From: Acidobacteriota bacterium
Lineage (GTDB): Bacteria > Acidobacteriota > Terriglobia > Terriglobales > Acidobacteriaceae
Length of the DNA stretch: 64,000 nt
Direction of reading: 5' to 3'
Assembly (NCBI GenBank): GCA_021779935.1
Contig: JAJXZT010000071.1
Location: forward strand, 1-64,000
Every line of letters starts with the position of its first letter. Position 1 is the first letter of the stretch. The position numbers were made by a program, and so were the translations under genes. The notes under the pieces are model-generated. The model saw only the letters and a program-made list of their open reading frames with translations. It searched no databases and was not told where the DNA came from. Of the stretch, positions 1 through 7,355 are shown piece by piece.

Positions 1-520
1 CATCCCAGGGTGAAAATCACATCCTATAATCAACATGTTCGGCTCCTTCTTCCTGAGCCTTGGTCGTGGTACTTCCAAGACTACTCGGGTTGCAAGGAGC
101 CGACGTCGTTATGAAATCATGTGACAAACAAGTCGCGAGTCACGAACAGCAGAAGTAAGGATCAACACAGAGGTCACGGAAGAACACGGTGAGAAAACAT
201 AAGAAAAACGCAGCGGGCGCAGAGGGGCAATGACTTTTGTTAAATGGGCTTTCTGCGAGTGAAGTGATCGTCCATTTGGGCACGACACTATTTTCTTTGG
301 TAATTGGACAGAAATTACGCGGTATAGCATATTTTCACTATCTTCACCGGTCGTACGAATCTGCGGTTCTTTGCTAACGACTCAGACTCTGCGATGTAAG
401 TGACTCGTAATGCGTGGGCTTGTTCTCTTCCCGCCTCTCAAAGTAATACAAACGTGGCGGCTGAATGAGTATGGCCCGAAGTGTGCAAGTTCACAGGTGT
501 GGTGGGCTGAGGAGCGAGAT
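1..520. other. Leading non-coding stretch
   Basis: No reading frame here has recognisable protein content or a good ribosome-binding site. The 3' part (about 480-520) is the leader of the DUF4382 lipoprotein gene, with a purine-rich GGAGCGAG just before its ATG. I see no RNA gene, repeat or convincing promoter. An upstream gene may lie outside the window. Confidence 0.5.
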
Positions 521-1957
521 ATGAAAACGAAATACCTGCTAGTTGCTGTTGTAGGCGTAGCGGTTTCATCGGCGATCTGGCTGGTAGGCTGTGGAGGAGG
601 TTCAGGCAGTTCCAGCAATCCATCGTCGATGGCGACGGTGAACACAACGATGACCGATCCGCCGACATGCGCGTCACCCGGCGGTCCTTACAGTCACGTG
701 TATGTGTCCATTGCGGACGTAGAGATACACCAGAGTGCCACGGCGCAGGCGTCTGACAGCGGCTGGGTGGACCTGACACCAGGCCTGAAGTCGGCACCCA
801 AGCAGGTTGATCTGCTCGCACTTGGCGGGAATGGCTGCGTGCTCGCGCAACTTGGCTCAAATACACAGATACAGCCGGGCACGTATCAGCAGATACGGCT
901 GCTGCTGGCGCCGGATACGGCGTCGGTGGCAAGCAACCAGTGCGGAAGCACGAATAATTGCGTGGTCTACAACGGCAAGACCTATCCGCTGAATCTGTCG
1001 AGCGAAACACAGACGGGCATCAAGATTCCTTCCGGACAGATAGCGGGTGGCAACTTCACGGTGGCTGCCGGACAGGTCAAGGGGCTGGACATCAACTTCG
1101 ATGCCTGCGCCTCCATCATCCTGCAAGGCAGTGGAGCCTTTCGATTAAAACCGGTTTTACATGCGGGCGAGGTCGCATTAAGTTCCAATTCGATTACCGG
1201 ACAAATCGTGGATTCCGGTTCGATGGCGGCGATCTCTGGAGCCAAAGCAATCGTCGCACTGGAGACAAAAGATTCGAACGGCGTCGACCGGATGGTGATG
1301 CAGACAACTCCGGATTCGAGCGGCAATTTTATCTTCTGTCCGGTGCCGAGCGGTACGTATGACGTGGTGGCAGTGGCGCTGACAACTTCCGGTCTCACGC
1401 CGACAGCATACTCGGCGACGATCACCAGCGGCGTGCAGCCCGGAAACGCACTCGGCAAGATTCCGATGTATGCACAGCCGGTCCTGGCAAATCAGCAAGG
1501 CATGATCGCAGGAACGGTGTCGACGGCGGGAGGTACCGGCGGGATTGCCGAAGATATCTCGTTGTCAGCGCAACAGCAGTTGACGATTGCAGGATCGAGC
1601 GTCCAGGTAACGATTCCGCTGGTGCAGCAGGAATCGACGATGGTGGCGACGACGACAGCAGCCGGAAATTCCTGCGCGGTGAATACCTACTGCGCGGGCT
1701 ACACACTGGGGCTGCCAGCGGCGCAGCCATACCTCGGAGCATTCAGCAGCAGCGGAACCACCTATACACAGGCCTCGGGTTCCGCGACGAACTACACGGT
1801 TGACGCACAAGCGTTTCAACCGAATTCGGGAGCTACTCCAACCTGCTCACCCACGGAACTGACAACCGCAGTGCAGCAGGATGGTACGACCCCACTGAGC
1901 GTGTCATCGGGGACGACGGTGACGGCGAAGACAATCGCGTTCAGCGGCTGTCAGTAA
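521..1957 (+). CDS. DUF4382 domain lipoprotein
   Basis: Predicted cell-envelope lipoprotein of 478 residues. The chosen ATG at 521 follows GGAGCGAG and starts a lipoprotein signal: basic n-region MKTK, a hydrophobic core and the lipobox LVGC at about residues 20-23, followed by a Gly/Ser linker. An upstream in-frame ATG at 410 would bury this signal, so it was rejected. Residues about 35-230 match the DUF4382 pattern (a domain often seen in Acidobacteriota and Bacteroidota surface proteins; function unknown). Residues about 235-330 look like a carboxypeptidase-regulatory-like beta-sandwich (a GQIVD..SG..I.GA..V start and SGTYDVVAVA end). The rest is Ser/Thr/Ala-rich and low in charge. It converges on atpE across a shared terminator. 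Role unknown; possibly adhesion or carbohydrate binding. Confidence 0.85.
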   Translation: MKTKYLLVAVVGVAVSSAIWLVGCGGGSGSSSNPSSMATVNTTMTDPPTCASPGGPYSHVYVSIADVEIHQSATAQASDSGWVDLTPGLKSAPKQVDLLALGGNGCVLAQLGSNTQIQPGTYQQIRLLLAPDTASVASNQCGSTNNCVVYNGKTYPLNLSSETQTGIKIPSGQIAGGNFTVAAGQVKGLDINFDACASIILQGSGAFRLKPVLHAGEVALSSNSITGQIVDSGSMAAISGAKAIVALETKDSNGVDRMVMQTTPDSSGNFIFCPVPSGTYDVVAVALTTSGLTPTAYSATITSGVQPGNALGKIPMYAQPVLANQQGMIAGTVSTAGGTGGIAEDISLSAQQQLTIAGSSVQVTIPLVQQESTMVATTTAAGNSCAVNTYCAGYTLGLPAAQPYLGAFSSSGTTYTQASGSATNYTVDAQAFQPNSGATPTCSPTELTTAVQQDGTTPLSVSSGTTVTAKTIAFSGCQ

Positions 1958-1986
1958 GCAGTCTCGAAGTAACCTCCCCCAATAGA

Positions 1987-2015
1987 AAAGCCTCCGTCGC
2001 GGGACGGAGGCTTTT
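1987..2015. terminator. Bidirectional intrinsic terminator between lipoprotein gene and atpE
   Basis: A perfect 13-bp stem (AAAAGCCTCCGTC / GACGGAGGCTTTT) with a 4-nt loop has an A-run on one side and a T-run on the other. It sits between converging genes ending at 1957 (+) and 2035 (-), so it can end both transcripts. Confidence 0.85.
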
Positions 2016-2034
2016 GAACTTTTGCGATGGTTGC

Positions 2035-2349
2035 TTACTTCACCTTGGCGAAAATGATCACCAGCGTGTAGAGAGCCAGCGACTCGATGAGCGCGAGGCC
2101 GAGAATGAGGGCAAGCTGGATGCCAGCGCGTGCGGCTGGGTTGCGGGCCAGGGCTTCAGCGGCGCCAGCAGTGGCGCGTCCCTGTGCAAGGCCGCAAAGG
2201 CCGGAAGCGATCGCCATGGAGAAGCCGGCCGTGATGGCAACCCAGTTGGTGCTGGAGGTTGCCGCGGCGCCGCCGGTCGTCTGGGCGAACACAGGCGTTG
2301 CAAGGCAAAGCAGCGCCATGAAGAGGAACACAAAAGCGAACTTACGCAT
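2035..2349 (-). CDS. atpE: F-type ATP synthase subunit c
   Basis: Subunit c of the F0 rotor ring, 104 residues. The ATG at 2349 is preceded by AGGAGAAAAATA. Residues 1-22 form a cleavable signal peptide ending ATPVFAQ, a feature of some lineages with long atpE genes. Two transmembrane helices follow (about 35-60 and 77-100) around the polar loop ARNPAARAG. The ion-binding carboxylate is E89 in LIESLALYTLV. Q56 in helix 1 with E89, S90 and Y94 in helix 2 occupy the positions used by Na+-binding rings, but the helix-1 Pro four residues before Gln is replaced by C52, so ion specificity is open. Last gene of the F0 cluster; b, delta and the F1 genes are absent. Confidence 0.95.
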   Translation of the reverse strand: MRKFAFVFLFMALLCLATPVFAQTTGGAAATSSTNWVAITAGFSMAIASGLCGLAQGRATAGAAEALARNPAARAGIQLALILGLALIESLALYTLVIIFAKVK

Positions 2350-2437
2350 TATTTTTCTCCTATCAATTGCCGCCAGTGGGTGGTTGGCTCTCCTTGAACG
2401 GCGAGGGCCCTCACGCTTGCAGCACAACCAAACTTGA

Positions 2438-3172
2438 TTAGTGCTCTTCCGCGACGGCGCCGGCGAGGTAGACCATCGTCAGGAGGACGAAGATGTACGC
2501 CTGCAACAGCGACACGCCAACGTGCAGTCCGAGGAACAGAACCGGGACCGCGACGGGGACGAGCGAGAAGAACACAAGGGTCACCATGTCTCCGGCGAAC
2601 ATATTGGCGAAGAGACGGATGGTGAGCGACAGAACACGCGCCAGGTGACTGGCAATCTCAATGGGGATCATGAGCGGAGCGAGCACCGGCATGGGGCCGG
2701 CAAAGTGCAACAGGTACTTCCCCACTCCCTGGCGACGGAAGCCATGGTAGTGATAATAGAAAAACGCCACGAGCGCGCAGCCGAGAGGAACCACCGGCGA
2801 CGCAGTGGGCGACTCAAATTCCGGTACCAGACCGATGAGATTGCAACCCAGGATGAAGAGTCCGAGAGTCACCAGGAAAGACGTGAAGATTTCGCTGCCA
2901 TGCCCGATGATTTCGTGACTCTGGTCAACGACGAACTCGTGGAACAGCTCCATGGTGTGCTGGAGACCGCCGGGCTTTTCCACGGAGAGGCGCGAGCGCA
3001 CGATGACGAAAAACAGAGTGAGCAGCAGAAACACCAGGACTTCCATGGCGAACGCATTGCTCATCGGCGCGGCAGGGTTCTCGACATGGACGCCGAGAGC
3101 GTGCAGCAGGGCGGTGACCGGCCCGGCAAAGAGGCGATTCAGTAGCGCGGTAAAAGGAAGCTGCTCAACCAT
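2438..3172 (-). CDS. atpB: F-type ATP synthase subunit a
   Basis: Stator subunit a (244 residues), which forms the two ion half-channels against the c-ring. About five to six membrane helices are visible. The essential arginine is R186 in SLTIRLFANMFAGD, and the final helices carry LLQAYIFVLLTMVYL, both diagnostic of the family. Two histidine-containing stretches (HEIIGHGSE and YYHYHGF) flank the middle helices. The ATG at 3172 has no strong Shine-Dalgarno, so translation may depend on coupling to the gene ending upstream at 3195. It is followed after 88 bp by atpE. Confidence 0.97.
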   Translation of the reverse strand: MVEQLPFTALLNRLFAGPVTALLHALGVHVENPAAPMSNAFAMEVLVFLLLTLFFVIVRSRLSVEKPGGLQHTMELFHEFVVDQSHEIIGHGSEIFTSFLVTLGLFILGCNLIGLVPEFESPTASPVVPLGCALVAFFYYHYHGFRRQGVGKYLLHFAGPMPVLAPLMIPIEIASHLARVLSLTIRLFANMFAGDMVTLVFFSLVPVAVPVLFLGLHVGVSLLQAYIFVLLTMVYLAGAVAEEH

Positions 3173-3194
3173 TGAATTTGTTTGGGATCACGAA

Positions 3195-3680
3195 TCAGAG
3201 TCCGCGCCGGAGCGCTACTACCAGCTCGTAAACGGCCTCACAAAGAATGGCCGGTACGGGCAACAACAGGCCGCCCAGAAAGCCGTACAGGCTTCCGGGA
3301 GAACCATGCAGTATAACATAGGCGCCGATGCCAATCAGGCCGTAACGCAGCATGAATCGGGCGACAACGCCGGTGCCGGAATCGCCTCCGCCGGTGTTCG
3401 CCAGGCGGTCGGCAAAATGGGTGACGGCGATCTTCAACCACACAAAATTCAGATAGGCGACGGCGCCGCCAGCGAGGATTCCGAGAGCGATGGGTAGGCC
3501 ATGAATGATCGCGCCATACGTCACGGCGGCGAGTCCGAAGACAAGCATGAGAAGACGGACGCGGGCGATGGCACCCTCATAGAATGCCGTGACCTCCGGC
3601 GGAGGCTGCTCGGTGGAGAAGTCCGGAGCAGCGTCGGGCGAGGGTTGATCAGGCTGCTCGTTCTCGGGATCGTCGATCAC
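3195..3680 (-). CDS. atpI: ATP synthase subunit I-like membrane protein
   Basis: Small membrane protein of 161 residues of the ATP synthase I-chain family, thought to help c-ring assembly or ion supply. The first about 30 residues are acidic and proline-rich (PENEQPDQPSPDAAPD), then come four hydrophobic helices (about 42-60, 64-85, 108-128, 131-150). The GTG start at 3680 overlaps the TGA of the preceding gene in a GTGA junction, typical of translational coupling. Position directly before atpB supports the call; sequence similarity in this family is low, so the assignment rests partly on context. Confidence 0.8.
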   Translation of the reverse strand: MIDDPENEQPDQPSPDAAPDFSTEQPPPEVTAFYEGAIARVRLLMLVFGLAAVTYGAIIHGLPIALGILAGGAVAYLNFVWLKIAVTHFADRLANTGGGDSGTGVVARFMLRYGLIGIGAYVILHGSPGSLYGFLGGLLLPVPAILCEAVYELVVALRRGL

Positions 3681-3910
3681 GGCTTGCGCTCAGAGGAAAG
3701 GACGGTTCGGATGAGCTGGATAAACCCGGCGATGATGCCGAAGATCAATCCGACAAGATAGACCCAGGTGGTGTGCAGCCAGCGGTCGATGAGGGCGCCG
3801 AAGAGCCATCCGACAACGGTGGTGGCGGGGAGCAAAAAGGCCAGTTCGCTGTACTCGGCCATTTGCACCCAGAGGCTTTTGCCTGCCGGCTTGTCGGGTT
3901 TGTCCTGCAT
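3677..3910 (-). CDS. atpZ: AtpZ/AtpI-like small membrane protein
   Basis: A 77-residue protein with a basic N-terminus and two transmembrane helices (about 18-37 and 43-64) joined by a short RWLHTTW loop, as in AtpZ (an F0F1-associated putative Mg2+/Ca2+ transport or assembly factor). The ATG at 3910 was chosen over an in-frame TTG at 3916. First gene of the F0 group and overlapping the next by 4 bp, so the four F0 genes probably share one transcript. Confidence 0.8.
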   Translation of the reverse strand: MQDKPDKPAGKSLWVQMAEYSELAFLLPATTVVGWLFGALIDRWLHTTWVYLVGLIFGIIAGFIQLIRTVLSSERKP

Positions 3911-3959
3911 AGCCAAAGCCTATCAGACGCTCGCAAGAGGCGGTACCGCATGACGAGCA

Positions 3960-3990
3960 AGAAAATGCCCCCGGAGTTGAAGCCGGGGGC
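3960..3990 (-). terminator. Terminator after nuoN
   Basis: An 8-bp GC stem (GCCCCCGG / CCGGGGGC, loop of 8) lies just after the nuoN stop and is followed, reading the minus strand, by ATTTTCTT. It may separate nuo from the atpZ-I-B-E transcript, or be read through. Confidence 0.65.
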
Positions 3991-4005
3991 GAACGGAAAA
4001 GCTCG

Positions 4006-5550
4006 TTAGTGCATCAACTGCGCGATGGTCGCGGCGTTGGCGCCGGACATCGACCAGTTGACGAGCTCGATAAAGACGTTCGGGAAAAGCCCGATGCCGA
4101 TGGTGCCAATGGCGCAGATGGCCAGGGCAAGCGACATCGACGGGCTGGACTTGACCGGCTCGGCGGTAGTCTCTTCACGCATGAACATCGCGTTGGCCAT
4201 CTTGAGGTAGTAGTAGAGGCCAACCACGGCGTAAAGAACGGCGATGCCGGCGAGAGCGAAGTGTCCGGTCTCGACGAGGCTGAGGAAGATGAAGTACTTC
4301 CCGTAGAAGCCGGCCAGAGGCGGGATTCCGGCGAGCGACAGGAGGAAGATCAACATCAGAACCGCTTCGACGGGAGCCTTCTTGTACAAGCCCGCGAGGT
4401 CGTCAAGGTCGTCGCCGATAATCTCGCGGCGGCGGAGCGAGGCGATGACGGCAAAAGCGCCGAGATTCATGAAGGTGTAGACGAGCAGGTAGAACATGAT
4501 GCCCTTGATGCCGGTGGTGTTCGAAGTGCCGTCGCTGGCGATGAGACCGAGCAACATATAGCCGACGTGGGCAATGGACGAATAGGCAAGCAGGCGCTTG
4601 GTGTTGGTCTGCGTGATGGCCGCCAGATTGCCGCCGGTGAGGGTGGCAAGGGCGACGAAGATCAACATGGGCACGTAGAGCGCGCGCAACGGATAGAAGC
4701 CGAAGAGGAACATGCGCAGCAAGAGAGCCCAGGCAGCGGACTTGACGGCAACGGACATGAACCCGGTGATCGCCGTCGGCGCGCCTTCATAGGCGTCGGG
4801 CGCCCACTGGTGGAAGGGCACGGCAGCGATCTTGAAGAGGAGTCCGGTGGAGACGGCGAGCAGGGCGAAGATCACAACGGGATCGTTGGGGTTCGCGGAG
4901 ATGCGTTTTTCCAGACCCTGGGCGATGGTACCGAGGTTGGTGGAGCCGGTGAGTCCGTAGAAGAGCGAAAGTCCGTAGGCGAAGATGCCGGAGGAGAACG
5001 CGCCAAGGATCAGGTACTTCAGAGCAGCTTCGTTGGAGCGCTGATCGCGGCGGAGGAAGCCGACGAGAACATAGGTGGAAAGCGCCATCAGCTCGAGTCC
5101 GATGAAGAGCATGATGATGTCATAGCCGCAGGCCATGGCCATCATGCCGATGACGGAGAAGAGGATGAGGGCGTAATACTCGCCATGGTTTTCGCGCTCA
5201 ATCTCGAGATACTTGACCGACATGAGCACGGCTACCGCCGCTCCGACGAGAAAGAGGTAGAAGAAGTAGACGGCAAAGCGATCCATGACGACGGTGCCGA
5301 AGAATCCGGGAATGCAGGAGACTTCGGGCCCAAGGAGGCTGTGAATCCGGAAGACAGCGGCAGCGGAAAAGCCGAGGCCGATGAGCGCCGTCAAGGCGTT
5401 GAGACGCTTCCATTCTTCCGGCAGCATCAGGTCGATCATCAGGATGCCCAGCGCGAAAACCGTCAGCAGGATCATCGGCAGAGCCAGCACGTAGTCCGAC
5501 TTGCTGAAGTACTGCGAGAACGCCGTTAAAGGTGTAGTCAACACGTCCAT
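4006..5550 (-). CDS. nuoN: NADH-quinone oxidoreductase subunit N
   Basis: Antiporter-like proton-pumping subunit of complex I, 514 residues and about 14 membrane helices. Family features include the long conserved stretch around KYLILGAFSSGIFAYGLSLFYG, the Lys in LLFKIAAVPFHQWAPDAYEG and QTNTKRLLAYSSIAHVGYML. The ATG at 5550 has AAAGGGA just before it; a TTG at 5586 further upstream is unlikely. Last gene of the nuo cluster, 42 bp after nuoM. Confidence 0.97.
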   Translation of the reverse strand: MDVLTTPLTAFSQYFSKSDYVLALPMILLTVFALGILMIDLMLPEEWKRLNALTALIGLGFSAAAVFRIHSLLGPEVSCIPGFFGTVVMDRFAVYFFYLFLVGAAVAVLMSVKYLEIERENHGEYYALILFSVIGMMAMACGYDIIMLFIGLELMALSTYVLVGFLRRDQRSNEAALKYLILGAFSSGIFAYGLSLFYGLTGSTNLGTIAQGLEKRISANPNDPVVIFALLAVSTGLLFKIAAVPFHQWAPDAYEGAPTAITGFMSVAVKSAAWALLLRMFLFGFYPLRALYVPMLIFVALATLTGGNLAAITQTNTKRLLAYSSIAHVGYMLLGLIASDGTSNTTGIKGIMFYLLVYTFMNLGAFAVIASLRRREIIGDDLDDLAGLYKKAPVEAVLMLIFLLSLAGIPPLAGFYGKYFIFLSLVETGHFALAGIAVLYAVVGLYYYLKMANAMFMREETTAEPVKSSPSMSLALAICAIGTIGIGLFPNVFIELVNWSMSGANAATIAQLMH

Positions 5551-5592
5551 TTCCCTTTCGGGGCGGGCGCACACTGGCGCCGGCAAATAACC

Positions 5593-7290
5593 TTAGTGCG
5601 AGCCCTGGTTGTCCGCGATCTTGACGGCGGCGGTAGAGGGCTTGAATTCACCCGACTTCGGCGCAGTAACTTTTTCAGGGGCCACGGTTGCATCGGGCTT
5701 CTGCTCATCGGGAGCCGCGATGGCTGGAGCCGCTGGGACCGAAGGCTCCGCTTCCGCGTTGTAGACGCCGTTGGTCTGGATCGTCTGAACGATCTCGTTC
5801 ACGGGCTCGTCGAGTATCTGGAAGAACGGCTTGGGGTAAACGCCGATCCACAGAGCCAGGGCCAGGAGCGGAACGAAGGTTGCGATTTCGCGCGCCGAGA
5901 GATCCTTTAACTTCTCGTTTTTCGGATTCTCTACCTTTCCGAAGAAGACTCGCTGGTAGAGCCAGAGCAGATAGGCAGCAGCGAGGATCACACCGGGGAC
6001 GGCCCATGCGGCCCAATACTTGTTGGCCATGAAGGCGCCCTGCAGGATGGTGAATTCGCCGACGAAGCCGTTCAGCAACGGCAGGCCCATCGACGACAGG
6101 AACATGATGAGCGTGATGGTCGCATAGATCGGCATCACGGTGGAGATGCCACCGTACTCGGATATCTCGCGGGTGTGCCGGCGTTCGTAGAGAATGCCGA
6201 CAATCAAGAAGAGTGCGCCGGTGGAGATGCCGTGGTTGATCTGCTGAAGCACCGAACCGCTGAGGCCGGGGCCGTTGAGAGCGAAGATACCGAGAGTGCA
6301 GAAGCCAAGGTGGCTGACAGAAGAATACGCCACGAGCTTCTTCATGTCCTTCTGCACCAGCGAGACAAGCGCGCCGTAGATGATGCCGACAATCGAGAGG
6401 CCAATCATCCATGCCCGCAGCCGGGGATACTGCACAATCGCCGGGAAGAACGGGAGCGAGAAGCGGATCAAACCGTACGTTCCCATCTTCAAGAGGACGC
6501 CGGCGAGGATCACGGAGCCAGCGGTTGGGGCCTCCACGTGGGCATCCGGCAACCAGGTGTGGAAGGGGAACATCGGCACCTTGATCGCGAATCCAAGGAA
6601 GAAGCCGAGGAAGAGGATGACACCCGCCGTGGGCCCGTAGACGGACGGAATGAGCGGCGCGGTCTTGTAGAGCGCCGGAATGCTGAAGGTGTAGACACCC
6701 GTCTGTGCGTGGTTGAAGAAGTACAGGAACAGGATGCCGATCAGCATGAAGACGGAGCCGAAGAGCGTATAGAGGAAGAACTTGATGGCCGCGTAGAGCT
6801 TGCGCGGACCGCCCCAGATGCCGATCAACAGGTACATCGGCACGAGCATGGCTTCCCAGAAAACGAAGAAGAGGAAGAAGTCGAGCGACATGAAGACGCC
6901 GAGCATGCCCGTCTGGAGAATGAGGAACCAGATGTAGTATTCCTTCACGCGGTTCTCGATCGCCGTCCAAGAGGAGAGGATGGAGATGGCGCCGAGCAGC
7001 GTGGTGAGCATGATGAGCAGAAACGAGATGCCATCAATGCCGAGGTAGTAGCCCGCGCCGATAGTGGGAATCCAGTTCTTCGGAGCGCCCTCAATGAACT
7101 TGAATCCAGGCTGGCTCTTGACCGCCCAGAACCACGGAATCAGCGGCAGAGAGACGGCGAATCCAGCCATGGCGAAGATGTTCGCCAGCCAGCGAATGGC
7201 GTTCTTGTTCTCCTTCGGTGTGAAGAGGAGAACCAGAGCCCCCACGAGGGGAGTAAACAAGATGATCGAGAGGATATGGTTGTAGAACAT
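5593..7290 (-). CDS. nuoM: NADH-quinone oxidoreductase subunit M
   Basis: Second antiporter-like subunit of complex I, 565 residues. Conserved pieces: the loop WEAMLVPMYLLIGIWGG, KVPMFPFHTWLPDAHVEAPT and KKLVAYSSVSHLGFC. Start ATG at 7290 (MFYNHIL) fits the family; an in-frame ATG at 7335 would add 15 residues lacking membrane character. Unusual: the last about 55 residues form a Pro/Ala/Lys-rich, probably disordered tail beyond the final helix (EPSVPAAPAIAAPDEQKP and so on) that most NuoM proteins lack. Confidence 0.97.
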   Translation of the reverse strand: MFYNHILSIILFTPLVGALVLLFTPKENKNAIRWLANIFAMAGFAVSLPLIPWFWAVKSQPGFKFIEGAPKNWIPTIGAGYYLGIDGISFLLIMLTTLLGAISILSSWTAIENRVKEYYIWFLILQTGMLGVFMSLDFFLFFVFWEAMLVPMYLLIGIWGGPRKLYAAIKFFLYTLFGSVFMLIGILFLYFFNHAQTGVYTFSIPALYKTAPLIPSVYGPTAGVILFLGFFLGFAIKVPMFPFHTWLPDAHVEAPTAGSVILAGVLLKMGTYGLIRFSLPFFPAIVQYPRLRAWMIGLSIVGIIYGALVSLVQKDMKKLVAYSSVSHLGFCTLGIFALNGPGLSGSVLQQINHGISTGALFLIVGILYERRHTREISEYGGISTVMPIYATITLIMFLSSMGLPLLNGFVGEFTILQGAFMANKYWAAWAVPGVILAAAYLLWLYQRVFFGKVENPKNEKLKDLSAREIATFVPLLALALWIGVYPKPFFQILDEPVNEIVQTIQTNGVYNAEAEPSVPAAPAIAAPDEQKPDATVAPEKVTAPKSGEFKPSTAAVKIADNQGSH

Positions 7291-7355
7291 TGCTAATCCG
7301 TCCGTTTTCCCAGCACTATGGCTGGCTCCCGGCATCTTCTGCCGGATTCATTCAG

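Noticed and set aside
109-330. Open frame on the minus strand at the window start
   Set aside because: No recognisable features, atypical composition and no ribosome-binding site.
4009-5529. Long open frame antisense to nuoN
   Set aside because: Highly charged, low-complexity translation of the opposite strand of a clear nuoN gene.
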